This document shows, in pieces, positions 53,496 through 62,017 of a stretch of 64,000 bases of DNA. The notes under the pieces are model-generated. The model ran no database searches and was not told where the DNA came from. It worked only from the letters and a program-made list of their open reading frames with translations. The position numbers and the translations under genes are program-made. The DNA comes from Neobacillus endophyticus (lineage in GTDB: Bacteria > Bacillota > Bacilli > Bacillales > Cytobacillaceae): positions 2,686,001-2,750,000 of the forward strand of contig NZ_JABRWH010000001.1 in assembly GCF_013248975.1 (NCBI RefSeq), given 5' to 3'. How positions within the stretch are numbered: the first letter of the stretch is position 1; the number at the start of each line of letters is the position of its first letter.

Positions 53496-54443
53496 GTGTT
53501 GACTAAAGGAATCCTAAGTTATGAGGTTGGCGCGCAAGTAGAATTATTTCTGTTAATAAAGAGTTCAACCAAAGGAGTCGCTAGTAATGGAAAAACGTTC
53601 TTAACACTTGTTCTCCAGGATCAAAGTGGCGAAATTGAGGCAAAGCTATGGGATGCTGGCGAAGAGGACGAAAAGAACTATGCGGCTCAGACGATTGTGA
53701 AAATCATCGGGGATGTGCAGAACTATCGCGGGAAAGGTCAATTGAAAATTCGGCAAATCAGGAAGACTGGTTCCGCAGATGGAGTGAAGCTAGAGGATTT
53801 TCTTGAAACAGCACCCCTCAGTCAAGATGAGATGATGAGTAAGTTAACCCAATATATTTTTGAAATGAAAAATCCAAACATTCAAAGGATCACACGTCAT
53901 TTAATAAAGAAGCACCAGAATGCATTTTTGGAGTTTCCAGCAGCAACAAAAAACCATCATGAGTTTGTTTCGGGTCTTGCCTATCACGTGGTTAGTATGT
54001 TGGATTTGGCTAAAGCCATCTCATCGCTTTATCCAAGCCTAGATCGGGATCTGCTGTATGCAGGCGTGATCCTTCATGACATGGGAAAGGTAATGGAATT
54101 ATCAGGACCTGTTTCAACAGTTTATACACTACAAGGAAATTTGTTAGGGCATATTACCATCATGATTAACGAGATTGGGAAAGCAGCTGAAGAGTTGGGA
54201 ATTAATGGTGAGGAAGTGTTAATTCTTCAGCACCTTGTTTTGTCTCACCATGGAAAAGCAGAGTGGGGCAGCCCGAAGCCGCCGCTTATTAAAGAAGCAG
54301 AGATTCTTCATTATATTGATAATCTTGATGCAAAAATGAACATGCTTGACCGTGCATTAGAACGAGTGAAACCAGGGGAGTTTACAGAAAGAGTCTTTAC
54401 ACTCGATAATCGCTCATTCTATAAGCCTTTGTTTCATAAATAA
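53496..54443 (+). CDS. yhaM: 3'-5' exoribonuclease YhaM
   Basis: This protein of about 315 residues has an N-terminal OB fold ([29 protein letters not shown]) and a C-terminal HD domain with metal ligands in [17 protein letters not shown] and LSHHG. It degrades RNA from the 3' end and can also act on single-stranded DNA. GGAAGGGG at 53481-53488 supports GTG 53496 or TTG 53499; ATG 53478 lies upstream of that site. Confidence 0.93.
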   Translation: MLTKGILSYEVGAQVELFLLIKSSTKGVASNGKTFLTLVLQDQSGEIEAKLWDAGEEDEKNYAAQTIVKIIGDVQNYRGKGQLKIRQIRKTGSADGVKLEDFLETAPLSQDEMMSKLTQYIFEMKNPNIQRITRHLIKKHQNAFLEFPAATKNHHEFVSGLAYHVVSMLDLAKAISSLYPSLDRDLLYAGVILHDMGKVMELSGPVSTVYTLQGNLLGHITIMINEIGKAAEELGINGEEVLILQHLVLSHHGKAEWGSPKPPLIKEAEILHYIDNLDAKMNMLDRALERVKPGEFTERVFTLDNRSFYKPLFHK

Positions 54444-54465
54444 CCCGTCATGGGTTATTTTTTTT
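54439..54465 (+). terminator. terminator of yhaONM
   Basis: AATAACCC and GGGTTATT flank a 5-nt loop and lead into a T tract. Confidence 0.85.
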
Positions 54466-54545
54466 GATCAATAGACATATTTAATGAATCGAGGAATATG
54501 ATGTATTAAAAAGTGGACAACCACTCAGGAAGGGAGTAAATAAAA

Positions 54546-54734
54546 TTGACTATTCCTATTTGGATCTATGCAGTTGTGGTTGGGATTGTAATCAGTGCCA
54601 TAATGGCTATTAAAACGGGGCGGGAAGAGCGCCAATTAGAACTGGAAACCATTGAGCGCGAAGGGGAAATCTATATGGACCGACTTGAAAAGGAAAAAGA
54701 GTTACGGAACGAAGGAAATGCAACAAGTGAATAA
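54546..54734 (+). CDS. yhaL: sporulation-associated membrane protein YhaL
   Basis: This 62-residue protein has one N-terminal membrane helix (IPIWIYAVVVGIVISAIMAI) and a charged helical tail (EERQLELETIEREGEIYMDRLEKEKEL). It matches YhaL, annotated as a sporulation protein, in the same place between yhaM and prsA. TTG 54546 follows AGGGAG by 9 nt. Confidence 0.82.
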   Translation: MTIPIWIYAVVVGIVISAIMAIKTGREERQLELETIEREGEIYMDRLEKEKELRNEGNATSE

Positions 54735-54762
54735 AAAAGCGGAAGCATGTGCTTCCGCTTTT
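54735..54762. terminator. bidirectional terminator of yhaL and prsA
   Basis: AAAAGCGGAAGC and GCTTCCGCTTTT are perfect arms with a 4-nt loop. Confidence 0.9.
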
Positions 54763-54763
54763 C

Positions 54764-55660
54764 TTATTGACCAGTATTTGTTGTTGAGCTTGATGTTGAT
54801 AGTGGATTTAGGGCATCTTTTAATGCTTTATCATCAATTTTAACGCCTGCATCTTTAAGTTCGCGTTGCATTGCTTTGTTGATGATATCGTTCGTCAGCT
54901 TGGAAGATTTTACATTATATTCAATTTGGCTCTTCATTTTGTCAAAAGATTGTTTTGGTTTAATTTGTGTGACTTCGATAATATGATAGCCAAATTGTGA
55001 TTTAACTGGGGCACTGATTTGATTTACTTTTAGGGCATATGCTCCCTTTACAAAGTCTGGATCGAATTGAGATGCATTTTGGTTGTTAATCCAGCCAATG
55101 TCACCGCCATTTGATGCAGAACCAGTATCTTGTGAATACTTTTTGGCAATATCTTCAAATTTCGCTCCAGCATCAAGCTGTTTTTTAACATCGTTTGCTG
55201 TTTTTAAATCCTTTACAAGGATGTGGCGCACCTTAATTTCAGATTTATAATTATTGTAGTAATCTTGAAGTTCCTTATCCGTAACTTTAACATCCTTCAT
55301 AGCTGCTTTCTCTTCAAGCATACCAATCTTCATCGTTTTCTTTAGGTCATTTTCACTTTTATAACCGTATTGAGCAAGTGCTGCACTAAAATTTGACCCA
55401 AGCTGTTGTTTTAAGTCATTAATTTTCGCATTTAGTTCTTTATCAGTGACTGTATATTTCTTGGAGAGAACTTTTTCGTAAATAAGCTGTTGCAATGCTT
55501 GTACGCCGACTTTATCTTTCATTGCATTATAAAGTTCTTCCTGTGTTACATTACCTGCCTTACTCTCGGCCACTGCAGCTGACCCTGTGCCGTTTTGGCT
55601 GCATGCTCCTAATGCAAGAACCCCGCCGGCTAAAGTGAAGGCCAATATCCATTTTTTCAT
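54764..55660 (-). CDS. prsA: foldase lipoprotein PrsA
   Basis: This 298-residue lipoprotein has a lipobox LGAC (Cys20). A parvulin-type peptidyl-prolyl isomerase domain in the middle (EIKVRHILVKDLKTAND, then GGDIGWINN and SQFGYHIIEVTQI) is flanked by helical chaperone regions. It sits on the outer membrane face and helps exported proteins fold; it is essential or nearly so in Bacillus. GGAGAG precedes the ATG. Confidence 0.96.
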   Translation of the reverse strand: MKKWILAFTLAGGVLALGACSQNGTGSAAVAESKAGNVTQEELYNAMKDKVGVQALQQLIYEKVLSKKYTVTDKELNAKINDLKQQLGSNFSAALAQYGYKSENDLKKTMKIGMLEEKAAMKDVKVTDKELQDYYNNYKSEIKVRHILVKDLKTANDVKKQLDAGAKFEDIAKKYSQDTGSASNGGDIGWINNQNASQFDPDFVKGAYALKVNQISAPVKSQFGYHIIEVTQIKPKQSFDKMKSQIEYNVKSSKLTNDIINKAMQRELKDAGVKIDDKALKDALNPLSTSSSTTNTGQ

Positions 55661-55851
55661 GCTGAATCTCTCCTAAATTAAATTCTTATGTGTTTTTGTC
55701 CACATCCTTTACTATAACATAAATGGTAACTACTGCAAAAAATAAACAACCCTTGATTTTAGAAAATCGCCATTTTCAAAGACATAAGCCTAGTCGAAAT
55801 GAAAAAGGGATGAATAGTATAGGGTAGAAAATGACAAAGGAGGTTCAAAAG

Positions 55852-55944
55852 ATGACTGCTGCAGGCGGATATGGTGGAGGCTTTGCGTTAATCGTAGTTC
55901 TATTTATTCTCTTGATTATCGTTGGAGCTGCTTGGGTGTGGTAA
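55852..55944 (+). CDS. sscA: SscA-type small spore coat assembly protein (YjcZ family)
   Basis: This 30-residue protein is MTAAGGYGGGFALIV followed by VLFILLIIVGAAWVW, the glycine-rich start plus hydrophobic tail of the YjcZ/SscA family. AAAGGAGG lies about 9 nt before the ATG and a terminator follows the stop. B. subtilis sscA (yhzE) maps to this interval near prsA. It is too short for most ORF callers. Confidence 0.87.
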   Translation: MTAAGGYGGGFALIVVLFILLIIVGAAWVW

Positions 55945-55961
55945 ATAAAGGAATTAATAAA

Positions 55962-55987
55962 AAGCGATGAGACATACCTCATCGCTT
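55962..55987 (+). terminator. terminator of sscA
   Basis: AAGCGATGAG and CTCATCGCTT are perfect arms with a 6-nt loop; the T tract is short. Confidence 0.75.
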
Positions 55988-56032
55988 GTATTATTGATGT
56001 GCCCCTAATGCCATTTATCATGAAAAGCTGCA

Positions 56033-56215
56033 TTATGTATATAAGATTTCCAAATAGGAAGAGATCAAGAGGATGGTTGTCAGAACATTTATAGTACGAA
56101 ATACTTTGTGCTGGCGTTCTTCCGGAATTTCCTTTTGTATGCATAATGAACTGGTCATTTTATTTACATAAAACAAGATAAAAATGGCTGAAACAATAAA
56201 AATGGAGATCATCAT
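56033..56215 (-). CDS. small two-helix membrane protein
   Basis: This 60-residue protein has an N-terminal helix (MISIFIVSAIFILFYVNKM), a charged loop (KEIPEERQHKVFRTI) and a second helix (VLTTILLISSYLEIL). GGGAGGG lies 4-7 nt before the ATG pair, which picks it over an overlapping 99-residue ORF. Function unknown. It lies between sscA and yhaI. Confidence 0.6.
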   Translation of the reverse strand: MMISIFIVSAIFILFYVNKMTSSLCIQKEIPEERQHKVFRTINVLTTILLISSYLEILYT

Positions 56216-56442
56216 CGATTCCCTCCCTTTTTGAAATAGTCCTTTTTAACATATCAAATAATTTGGAAAAAAGATAGTCAAAAAGAATGTAAGAGTGTCA
56301 GCCATTTTAAAAAATTTAAAATCAAGTTCCTTGCGACCGTTTAAATTTTTAGGCAATTATTAAAAAAGGGTTTACCTAAAATTGAAAAAGGTGAATAATA
56401 AAAATATCATAAGATGACTTGACTGAAAAAAGAGGGCTGACA

Positions 56443-56781
56443 ATGAGAGAATATGAAAAACTAATGGAAAAAATTCATATACTTGAATACCATCAAAAGC
56501 TATTACTAAAATTAGTAGAAAACCCGAAGCTTCCTTTTTATAAACTCATAATTGAAAAAGGGTTGACAGAAGCTGATGTTGAAAGTTTCTTCCGTTTGTG
56601 CGGCGACTTGTGTGAAGAATTGGGAAAACAAAAAGCGGAAGGTTTTGTTTATTTTCATCCGCTTTTCAATAAACTATCAGCGTTTTTACCAGCAAACATA
56701 AATATGAAAGAAACAGTTGAGGCATGCTTAGGCCAAAAGCTGTATGAGCCGCTTTTTAAGGAATTTGAAAAGTACATATAA
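56443..56781 (+). CDS. yhaI: YhaI (DUF1878)
   Basis: This protein of about 112 residues is helical and matches B. subtilis YhaI: MREYEKLMEKIHILEYHQKLLLKLVEN at the start and FYKLIIEKGLTEADVESFF in the middle. AGAGGG favours ATG 56443 over an upstream TTG at 56419. Function unknown. It is convergent with hpr, as in B. subtilis. Confidence 0.85.
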   Translation: MREYEKLMEKIHILEYHQKLLLKLVENPKLPFYKLIIEKGLTEADVESFFRLCGDLCEELGKQKAEGFVYFHPLFNKLSAFLPANINMKETVEACLGQKLYEPLFKEFEKYI

Positions 56782-56783
56782 TT

Positions 56784-57365
56784 TTATGCAAGTTCTTGCT
56801 CAGATTTTTCCGCTTTTGTTAGTTTACCATTATCTTCAGAAAACTCACTTTCAATATTATGGAAACATTTTTCGAAAATCTCCATAAAATCTTCTCCGTA
56901 AATATTGCGGACAATTGCCATGATTTCAATAAAATCCGGAAATCTCCCATACAATTCTCTAAGCGGAAGGGCCCCTGAAAAAGCTGCATTTGAACTAGGT
57001 TCGTACGTTTCCATTAATTTAAGCAGAATTTGTTCTCCATCATCGGTAAGCTGAATATACGTATTACGTTTATCATTTTCCTTTTTCGAAAATTTCAGCA
57101 GCCCTCTTTCTTCTAACTTTTTAGAAAAATTAAAAGCTGTGGAGACATGCATGACGCCAAATTTTGCTACATCTGAAATGGAGGCACCATTTAAATGATA
57201 TGCAATCCACAGGATATGATGTTCATTAATATTTAAATCAAAAGGTTTGATCCATTGTTGCCAGTCTTTTTCTATTGATTTCCACAGTGCTTTACTTAAT
57301 TGGGCTATTCTTTGACTAAAAACCATCGCTTCCTTTAATGAATATTGTTTCCCTGTCATCCCCAT
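56784..57365 (-). CDS. hpr: MarR-family regulator Hpr/ScoC
   Basis: This protein of about 193 residues is a winged-helix MarR-family repressor. The strongly conserved core [41 protein letters not shown] and [18 protein letters not shown] identifies Hpr (ScoC), which represses extracellular protease and sporulation genes in the transition state. TAGGTG favours ATG 57365; GTG 57371 and ATG 57359 are alternatives. The stop lies 2 bp from the end of convergent yhaI. Confidence 0.95.
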   Translation of the reverse strand: MGMTGKQYSLKEAMVFSQRIAQLSKALWKSIEKDWQQWIKPFDLNINEHHILWIAYHLNGASISDVAKFGVMHVSTAFNFSKKLEERGLLKFSKKENDKRNTYIQLTDDGEQILLKLMETYEPSSNAAFSGALPLRELYGRFPDFIEIMAIVRNIYGEDFMEIFEKCFHNIESEFSEDNGKLTKAEKSEQELA

Positions 57366-57502
57366 TTTCACCTACTTATATTTTTCTCTATTATCATTAT
57401 GCCAATAAAATAAAAAATAATAAAGATATAAATTCACAAAATTTTAAGAAATTGGAATATTTTCATATTGAAAAACACATTAACTTCTAATTTAGAAACC
57501 AT

Positions 57503-57841
57503 TTACTGCTGATTTTGAACGGTGCTTTTAATTTTTAGCAGCTCTCTTTGAATTTCTTGTTGCTGTAGTTGTGTGTCTTCTCTCCATTTCATAAAAGAGG
57601 CTGTTGTGTCGGAAATAAAAGATGGAATACTAGTTTTTGCTTCCGTGACAGCTTCAGAGGCGGCTGTTTTTATTTCTTGGAGATTCGTTTTTAATTCATT
57701 CATTTGGCTGAAAATAAATTGTTTATTTTCTTTTAATTTCCCCCGTGTGATCTTTCCAGAATTTTTTGCTGTTAAAAGAGTGGTAATACCAGCAGCAACA
57801 CTGCCTGCAAATATTCCTGATAAAAACAGTTTCCACTTCAT
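57503..57841 (-). CDS. yhaH: YhaH (YtxH-like) membrane-anchored protein
   Basis: This protein of about 112 residues has an N-terminal membrane segment (LFLSGIFAGSVAAGITTLL) with the YtxH-type glycine pattern, followed by a helical, charged tail rich in Lys, Glu and Gln (MNELKTNLQEIKTAASEAVTEAK). AGGAGGAG supports ATG 57841 over an upstream in-frame start. Function unknown; YtxH relatives are stress-linked. Confidence 0.8.
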   Translation of the reverse strand: MKWKLFLSGIFAGSVAAGITTLLTAKNSGKITRGKLKENKQFIFSQMNELKTNLQEIKTAASEAVTEAKTSIPSFISDTTASFMKWREDTQLQQQEIQRELLKIKSTVQNQQ

Positions 57842-58015
57842 TTTTTGTCTCCTCCTGAATAATAGAAACATTTAGAAAATTAGAACTAAAACCAACTGTA
57901 ATCTGCTTATGCTGCTGACGTTATGAAAATCCGTCGTTCATATGTTTGGACAAAACAACATATAATTTGATACGTCAACGGTTCGTAATTCAGTTTTCCA
58001 GCAGGGGGACAAAAG

Positions 58016-58204
58016 ATGAAGGGTACAGCGATTGTTTTATTCTTTATAAGTGCTATCCTATTATGGGGAGCACTCAAATATTTTTTGGATATAAAACGCC
58101 CTGGTATTTATCCACCCAAACAAATGTTAAAGAAAAGAGCGGTTGTTTTGGCCGGAGCCGGAAGTGCATCCTTGCTTCTCGCCGTATTGCTCTCCTATTT
58201 TTAA
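58016..58204 (+). CDS. small two-helix membrane protein
   Basis: This 62-residue protein has an N-terminal helix (GTAIVLFFISAILLWGALKYF), a short basic loop with Pro residues (KRPGIYPPKQMLKKR) and a second helix (AVVLAGAGSASLLLAVLLSYF). GGGGGAC precedes the ATG, which favours this frame over the overlapping 87-residue ORF. Function unknown. It faces trpP across a shared terminator. Confidence 0.65.
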   Translation: MKGTAIVLFFISAILLWGALKYFLDIKRPGIYPPKQMLKKRAVVLAGAGSASLLLAVLLSYF

Positions 58205-58224
58205 TATAAAAACATAAGCTAAAT

Positions 58225-58258
58225 TTAAGAAAAGAACCCTAAAGGGTTCTTTTCTTAA
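58225..58258. terminator. bidirectional terminator
   Basis: TTAAGAAAAGAACCC (58225-58239) and GGGTTCTTTTCTTAA (58244-58258) are perfect 15-bp arms with a 4-nt loop. Confidence 0.9.
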
Positions 58259-58272
58259 AGAAGGCCCGTGGA

Positions 58273-58803
58273 TTATTTTTGAATCACGGATGCTTGTGTT
58301 ATTTTAGATCTTTTAATTGCTGATTGAGCAACAGGATACAAAATAATCATTGTTACCGTATTAACGGCGGCTGCAGGTAAAACAACTGTTCCCAGCAAAA
58401 GTAGAATGGACCCTTTGAATCCGGCAATAAAGGTTGCCGCGGTTAAAAAGACAGTCCCAGAAACGATGGTTCCAATTGCTGTCAGTAATGCGACGCTTAT
58501 AATCGAATTCCGAAATTTACTTAATGACATAAATAAACCGAAAAAGACGAATGATGTGCAAATTTTATCAATGATATTTGGAATTTGTCCTCCTGGAAAG
58601 CCAGTAGTCAATGCAGACAATATTCCAGTTACAATTCCTAAAAGCAATACGTTTTTTACTTCTGGGAATAGAATGATTCCTAAAAACATCATTGCTAGCA
58701 TCATATCCGGCTTCATCCCTAGGATGAAATTCGGCATTACCGCATGCAATACTGCTCCAATACCCACCAACAATGCGAGTGTAACAAGTTTTTTTGTATT
58801 CAT
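58273..58803 (-). CDS. trpP: tryptophan transporter TrpP (YhaG)
   Basis: This 176-residue membrane protein has about five helices. It is the putative tryptophan importer of Bacillus: ALLVGIGAVLHAVMPNFILGMKPDMMLAMMF at the start, and TTGFPGGQIPNIIDK in a conserved loop. Expression is under TRAP control in B. subtilis, and a TRAP-like site covers the ribosome binding site here. The gene order hit-trpP-yhaH-hpr is conserved. Confidence 0.93.
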   Translation of the reverse strand: MNTKKLVTLALLVGIGAVLHAVMPNFILGMKPDMMLAMMFLGIILFPEVKNVLLLGIVTGILSALTTGFPGGQIPNIIDKICTSFVFFGLFMSLSKFRNSIISVALLTAIGTIVSGTVFLTAATFIAGFKGSILLLLGTVVLPAAAVNTVTMIILYPVAQSAIKRSKITQASVIQK

Positions 58804-58805
58804 TT

Positions 58806-58828
58806 CTCATCTCTCCTCTGCTATTCTC
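58806..58828 (-). promoter_or_regulatory. TRAP-binding site over the trpP ribosome binding site
   Basis: On the - strand five triplets (GAG, UAG, GAG, GAG, GAG) are spaced by exactly two nucleotides and include the Shine-Dalgarno GAGGAGAG just before the start codon. This is the layout used by tryptophan-bound TRAP to block trpP translation in B. subtilis. One further UAG lies upstream near 58855. Confidence 0.85.
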
Positions 58829-58882
58829 AAAGATTTTTTCCCCCTGCAGTGCTCTAACGCCTGCAGCGAAGAATTTATAAAC

Positions 58883-58891
58883 ATTATAGCA
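58883..58891 (-). promoter_or_regulatory. extended -10 promoter of trpP
   Basis: TGCTATAAT on the - strand is an extended -10 with a perfect TATAAT, about 80 nt before the start. No strong -35 is visible, which an extended -10 can tolerate. Confidence 0.55.
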
Positions 58892-58955
58892 CACTAATAT
58901 AATAATAATAAAGAAAAAATTTTCAGATAATTACCAAAGGAAAACTTTCTTTTTG

Positions 58956-59378
58956 CTATAAATGTTTGCTGATATTGACTGCCATTTCTTGCAGAAGATC
59001 CGACGTATAGTCGCTTTGATTATTTTTCCATACGATGCCTAATCCGTCACCTTTCCCATACCTTGGTATGAGGTGAACATGGAAATGGAATACGGTTTGT
59101 CCCGCTAGCTCTCCATTATTATTGATGGTGTTTAATGCAGGAGGATTGAATTCTGCCTTTAAAGCGTTTGCAATCGCAGGCACTGCTTCATAAATATTTC
59201 TAGCGATTTCGGGAGTCAATTCAAAAATATTTTCCTTATGTACCTTTGGAATGACCAAAGTATGACCTTTTGTAACCTGGCTGATATCCATAAAGGCTAA
59301 AACATGTTCATTTTCAAATACTTTAGCCGAAGGAATTTCTCCATTAACAATTTTACAAAAAATACAATCGCTCATCAT
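58956..59378 (-). CDS. hit: HIT-family nucleotide-binding protein
   Basis: This protein of about 140 residues has the HIT motif HFHVHLIP and the family N-terminus CIFCKIVNGEIPSAKV. HIT/HinT proteins hydrolyse nucleoside phosphoramidates or dinucleotides; the exact role in Bacillus is unknown. Start is ATG 59378 or 59375, since AAAGG lies just upstream. It is divergent from ecsA, as in B. subtilis. Confidence 0.92.
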   Translation of the reverse strand: MMSDCIFCKIVNGEIPSAKVFENEHVLAFMDISQVTKGHTLVIPKVHKENIFELTPEIARNIYEAVPAIANALKAEFNPPALNTINNNGELAGQTVFHFHVHLIPRYGKGDGLGIVWKNNQSDYTSDLLQEMAVNISKHL

Positions 59379-59440
59379 CACACAGCCTTTCAAAAAATGG
59401 TTTGAATAATTTTATCATATTAAAAAAAGAAATAAAAAGA

Positions 59441-59469
59441 AAAAGGCAGGATTCGCATGGAATCCCGCC
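59441..59469 (-). terminator. terminator of an unannotated - strand transcript
   Basis: GGCAGGATTC (59445-59454) and GAATCCCGCC (59460-59469) form a stem. On the - strand it is followed by TTTTC. It lies upstream of hit, so it must end a transcript from the 59.5-59.9 kb interval. Confidence 0.75.
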
Positions 59470-59520
59470 CTCTCGAAGGGGAATTGCTTCAAACTAACGT
59501 TCAATCAGGTATGTTCTTTG

Positions 59521-59870
59521 TTTGATAAACACCTCATTTAATTATAAAGTGTTTGGAAAAGAAACATCTTTGTTCAAGCTGACCATCCCCTATATTGTTT
59601 TTAAGTTATCCCAACTTATAAAACAGTTGATAGGTCTGCGGTAAACACCTCATTTATAGTTTTTTGTCCATAAACAAATGGTGTTAATTGAACTCTAAAT
59701 GGTCACCATGCACATTGTACAATACAACCATCCCCTTATCTGAAACGTATAGAAGCTCACCTTTTTGAAAAGAAATTGTCTTTGATAGACACCTCATTTC
59801 AAATTTTTAAGATGAATTTCTTCATCGAAGTAAGTTGTATCCCCTTCGAATATTATGATGTCCCGTTTGA
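59521..59870. repeat. three degenerate repeats between hit and ecsA
   Basis: The core ACACCTCATTT occurs near 59528, 59645 and 59789, each preceded by a GATA- or GGTA-like run. A TCCCCT block follows each core (near 59583, 59731 and 59841), and GAAAAGAAA occurs three times (near 59557, 59767 and 59869). Units are about 115-145 bp and diverged. On the - strand each core reads AAATGAGGTGT. They may be decayed copies of a small gene; see the ORF at 59684-59797. Confidence 0.5.
59684..59797 (-). CDS. possible 37-residue peptide from the middle repeat
   Basis: ATG 59797 to TAA 59684 encodes a peptide with SKTISFQKGELLYVSD followed by GMVVLYNVHGDHLEFN, a beta-strand-like pattern. The adjacent repeat (59800-59880) encodes ISFQTG and, in a shifted frame, a similar strand pattern, as if it were a decayed copy. 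No ribosome binding site precedes the ATG. A - strand terminator lies downstream. I do not recognise a family. Confidence 0.25.
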   Translation of the reverse strand: MRCLSKTISFQKGELLYVSDKGMVVLYNVHGDHLEFN

Positions 59871-59971
59871 AAAGAAATATTCAATAACAGATAAAAAATT
59901 TGATTTTCTATTTTTTATTAGACCAATTTGTTAAAATATACAATAAACATGTTAACGGAAGGGCGTTGCAA

Positions 59972-60712
59972 ATGTCTTTATTAACAATTGAAAACCTTGT
60001 CGGGGGCTATACTAGAAACCCGGTATTAAAAGAGGTTTCATTTGAAGTAAATCAAAAGGAAATCGTTGCGTTGATTGGATTAAACGGTGCTGGGAAAAGC
60101 ACGACGATTAAACACATAATTGGTTTGATGGAGCCTCATCGCGGTTCGATAAAAATTAATGGAAAAAACTTTATCGACAATAAGGAAATTTACCGCCGTT
60201 TATTTACATACGTACCTGAAACACCCGTTTTATATGAAGAACTTACATTAGAGGAGCATTTAAAGTTAACCGCAATGGCATATGGGTTGGATAAAAAGAT
60301 CTATAATGAACGGATTTCGTTCCTGCTCTCAGAATTTCGCATGGAAAAACGCTTAAAATGGTTTCCGGCACATTTTTCTAAAGGAATGAAACAAAAAGTA
60401 ATGATCATGTGTGCTTTTCTTGTTCAGCCGTCTCTTTATATTGTTGATGAACCTTTTGTCGGTCTTGACCCACTAGGCATTCAATCTCTGCTGGATCTTA
60501 TGAAGAAAATGAAAGAAAATGGTGCAGGTATCTTGATGTCCACGCATATCCTAGCTACCGCTGAAAGATACTGCGACCGGTTTGTTATTCTCCACGAAGG
60601 GAAAATCCGTGCAAAAGGAACCCTTACGGAATTAAGAGAGCAATTTTCCATGCCTGAAGCCTCATTGGATGATTTGTATATTCAATTAACGAAGGAAGAT
60701 CATTATGTTTGA
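59972..60712 (+). CDS. ecsA: ABC transporter ATPase EcsA
   Basis: This protein of about 246 residues has Walker A GLNGAGKSTT, signature FSKGMKQK (degenerate, as usual for EcsA), Walker B LYIVDEPFVGLDPLG and H-loop MSTHILATAE. With EcsB it affects protein secretion, competence and peptide traffic; its cargo is unsettled. GGAAGGG precedes ATG 59972; an in-frame extension to 59900 has no such site. It overlaps ecsB by 8 bp. Confidence 0.94.
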   Translation: MSLLTIENLVGGYTRNPVLKEVSFEVNQKEIVALIGLNGAGKSTTIKHIIGLMEPHRGSIKINGKNFIDNKEIYRRLFTYVPETPVLYEELTLEEHLKLTAMAYGLDKKIYNERISFLLSEFRMEKRLKWFPAHFSKGMKQKVMIMCAFLVQPSLYIVDEPFVGLDPLGIQSLLDLMKKMKENGAGILMSTHILATAERYCDRFVILHEGKIRAKGTLTELREQFSMPEASLDDLYIQLTKEDHYV

Positions 60713-61916
60713 TGCCAAAACGTTATGGGCAGAAAGAGCTGGCGGACGGATCAGGGATTTTGGAAAGTATTTACGATATATTTTCAATGGACATCTTGTT
60801 ATTGTTTTGCTTTTTTTAATTGGAAGTGCAGCCTATTATTATCAGAAATGGATCACCACTCTAAAGCCTGAATTTCCAGCATTTCTAATTACAGCCATAA
60901 TCCTAAGTGTTTTTCTGACACGCAGTCCGGTATATAATTTTTTGCTTGAAGCTGACCGTGTCTTTTTATTGCCGCTTGAAACCCGATTAAAAGGATATTT
61001 TCTCCGATCCGGATTGGTGAGTCTTATTTTTCAGGGCTACATTATACTAATGGTTTTTGCAGTTTTGATGCCCATGTACGCAAAAGTAAGCGGCAGGGGC
61101 TTTAAAATGTTTCTCTCGTTCTTGATTGTCCTTCTGGCTGTAAAAGGCTGGAACTTGGCTGTCAGTTGGCGCATTCAATATTTTGTACAAGCTGCTGTCC
61201 ACAACTGGGATATGGCAGTGCGCTATTTTCTTAATGCTGTATTCACTTATTTATTATTAAAAGAAGCGAACTTTTTCCTGCTTTTGGCTTTGATCCTGGT
61301 CATGGTGTTTTATTATTGGTCTTTCTATGTTCGGACAAAACTGATGGGGTTAAAATGGGATTTGTTAATCAGCAGTGAGGAAAAACGGGTGGCATCCTTT
61401 TATAGGCTGGCCAATATGTTTACGGATGTTCCGACATTAAAGGATGTTGTGAAGAGAAGAAAATGGCTCGATCTATGGATCAGCAAAATTCCTTATCGTC
61501 AGGATCAATCGTATCTTTATTTATTTGCCAGGACTTTTTTGCGAGCTGGTGATTATCTGGGACTTTTCATCCGACTGACTGTAATTGGGATAGTAGCGAT
61601 TTACTTCTTATCCTTCGGCATGGGACAGGTTCTGCTTAGCATTTTATTTCTCTATTTGACCGGTTTTCAGCTTTTACCATTATGGAAGCACCATCAGTAT
61701 AAGATTTGGGTGGATTTGTATCCTGTTTCCGAAAAGTATAAGCAAAAGTCCTTTTATTTTTTAATACAGATGATTTTAAGTATCGAAATAGTGTTTTTTG
61801 CAGTATTTATTTTAATAAAAGGACAAGAATCTGTGGCTCTCATCGATTTGCTTAGCGGAATTTTATTTAACCTAGTATTTGTTCATTTCTACATACAGAA
61901 GCGTTTAGAGGTTTAG
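60705..61916 (+). CDS. ecsB: ABC transporter permease EcsB
   Basis: This 403-residue protein has about eight hydrophobic segments and matches EcsB of B. subtilis (LWAERAGGRIRDFGKYLRYI near the start; SPVYNFLLEADRVFLLPLE in the second loop). It is the membrane part of the Ecs transporter and is co-translated with ecsA. AAGGAAG lies upstream of ATG 60705 inside ecsA. Confidence 0.93.
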   Translation: MFDAKTLWAERAGGRIRDFGKYLRYIFNGHLVIVLLFLIGSAAYYYQKWITTLKPEFPAFLITAIILSVFLTRSPVYNFLLEADRVFLLPLETRLKGYFLRSGLVSLIFQGYIILMVFAVLMPMYAKVSGRGFKMFLSFLIVLLAVKGWNLAVSWRIQYFVQAAVHNWDMAVRYFLNAVFTYLLLKEANFFLLLALILVMVFYYWSFYVRTKLMGLKWDLLISSEEKRVASFYRLANMFTDVPTLKDVVKRRKWLDLWISKIPYRQDQSYLYLFARTFLRAGDYLGLFIRLTVIGIVAIYFLSFGMGQVLLSILFLYLTGFQLLPLWKHHQYKIWVDLYPVSEKYKQKSFYFLIQMILSIEIVFFAVFILIKGQESVALIDLLSGILFNLVFVHFYIQKRLEV

Positions 61917-61920
61917 GTTA

Positions 61921-61954
61921 AAATTCCCTTTCACATGGAAAGGGGATTTTTTTA
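61921..61954 (+). terminator. terminator of ecsAB
   Basis: AAATTCCCTTT and AAAGGGGATTT pair with one G-U pair, followed by TTTT. Its position suggests that ecsC, 100 bp further on, is partly independent. Confidence 0.75.
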
Positions 61955-62017
61955 AAAAACTCAAGAAGGATTCCTTTAATACCAAGCATACAAATATTTA
62001 TGAAGGGGGAGACCGGG

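Noticed and set aside
55845..56144. 99-residue ORF overlapping sscA and the small membrane protein on the - strand
   Set aside because: It has no ribosome binding site and runs antisense through sscA. The 60-residue membrane frame has a strong ribosome binding site.
57946..58209. 87-residue ORF overlapping the two-helix protein at 58016
   Set aside because: The alternative frame has a ribosome binding site and a clean two-helix product; this one does not.
58406..58897. 163-residue ORF on the + strand opposite trpP
   Set aside because: It is the shadow of trpP running across its TRAP leader. The opposite strand has full motif and leader support.
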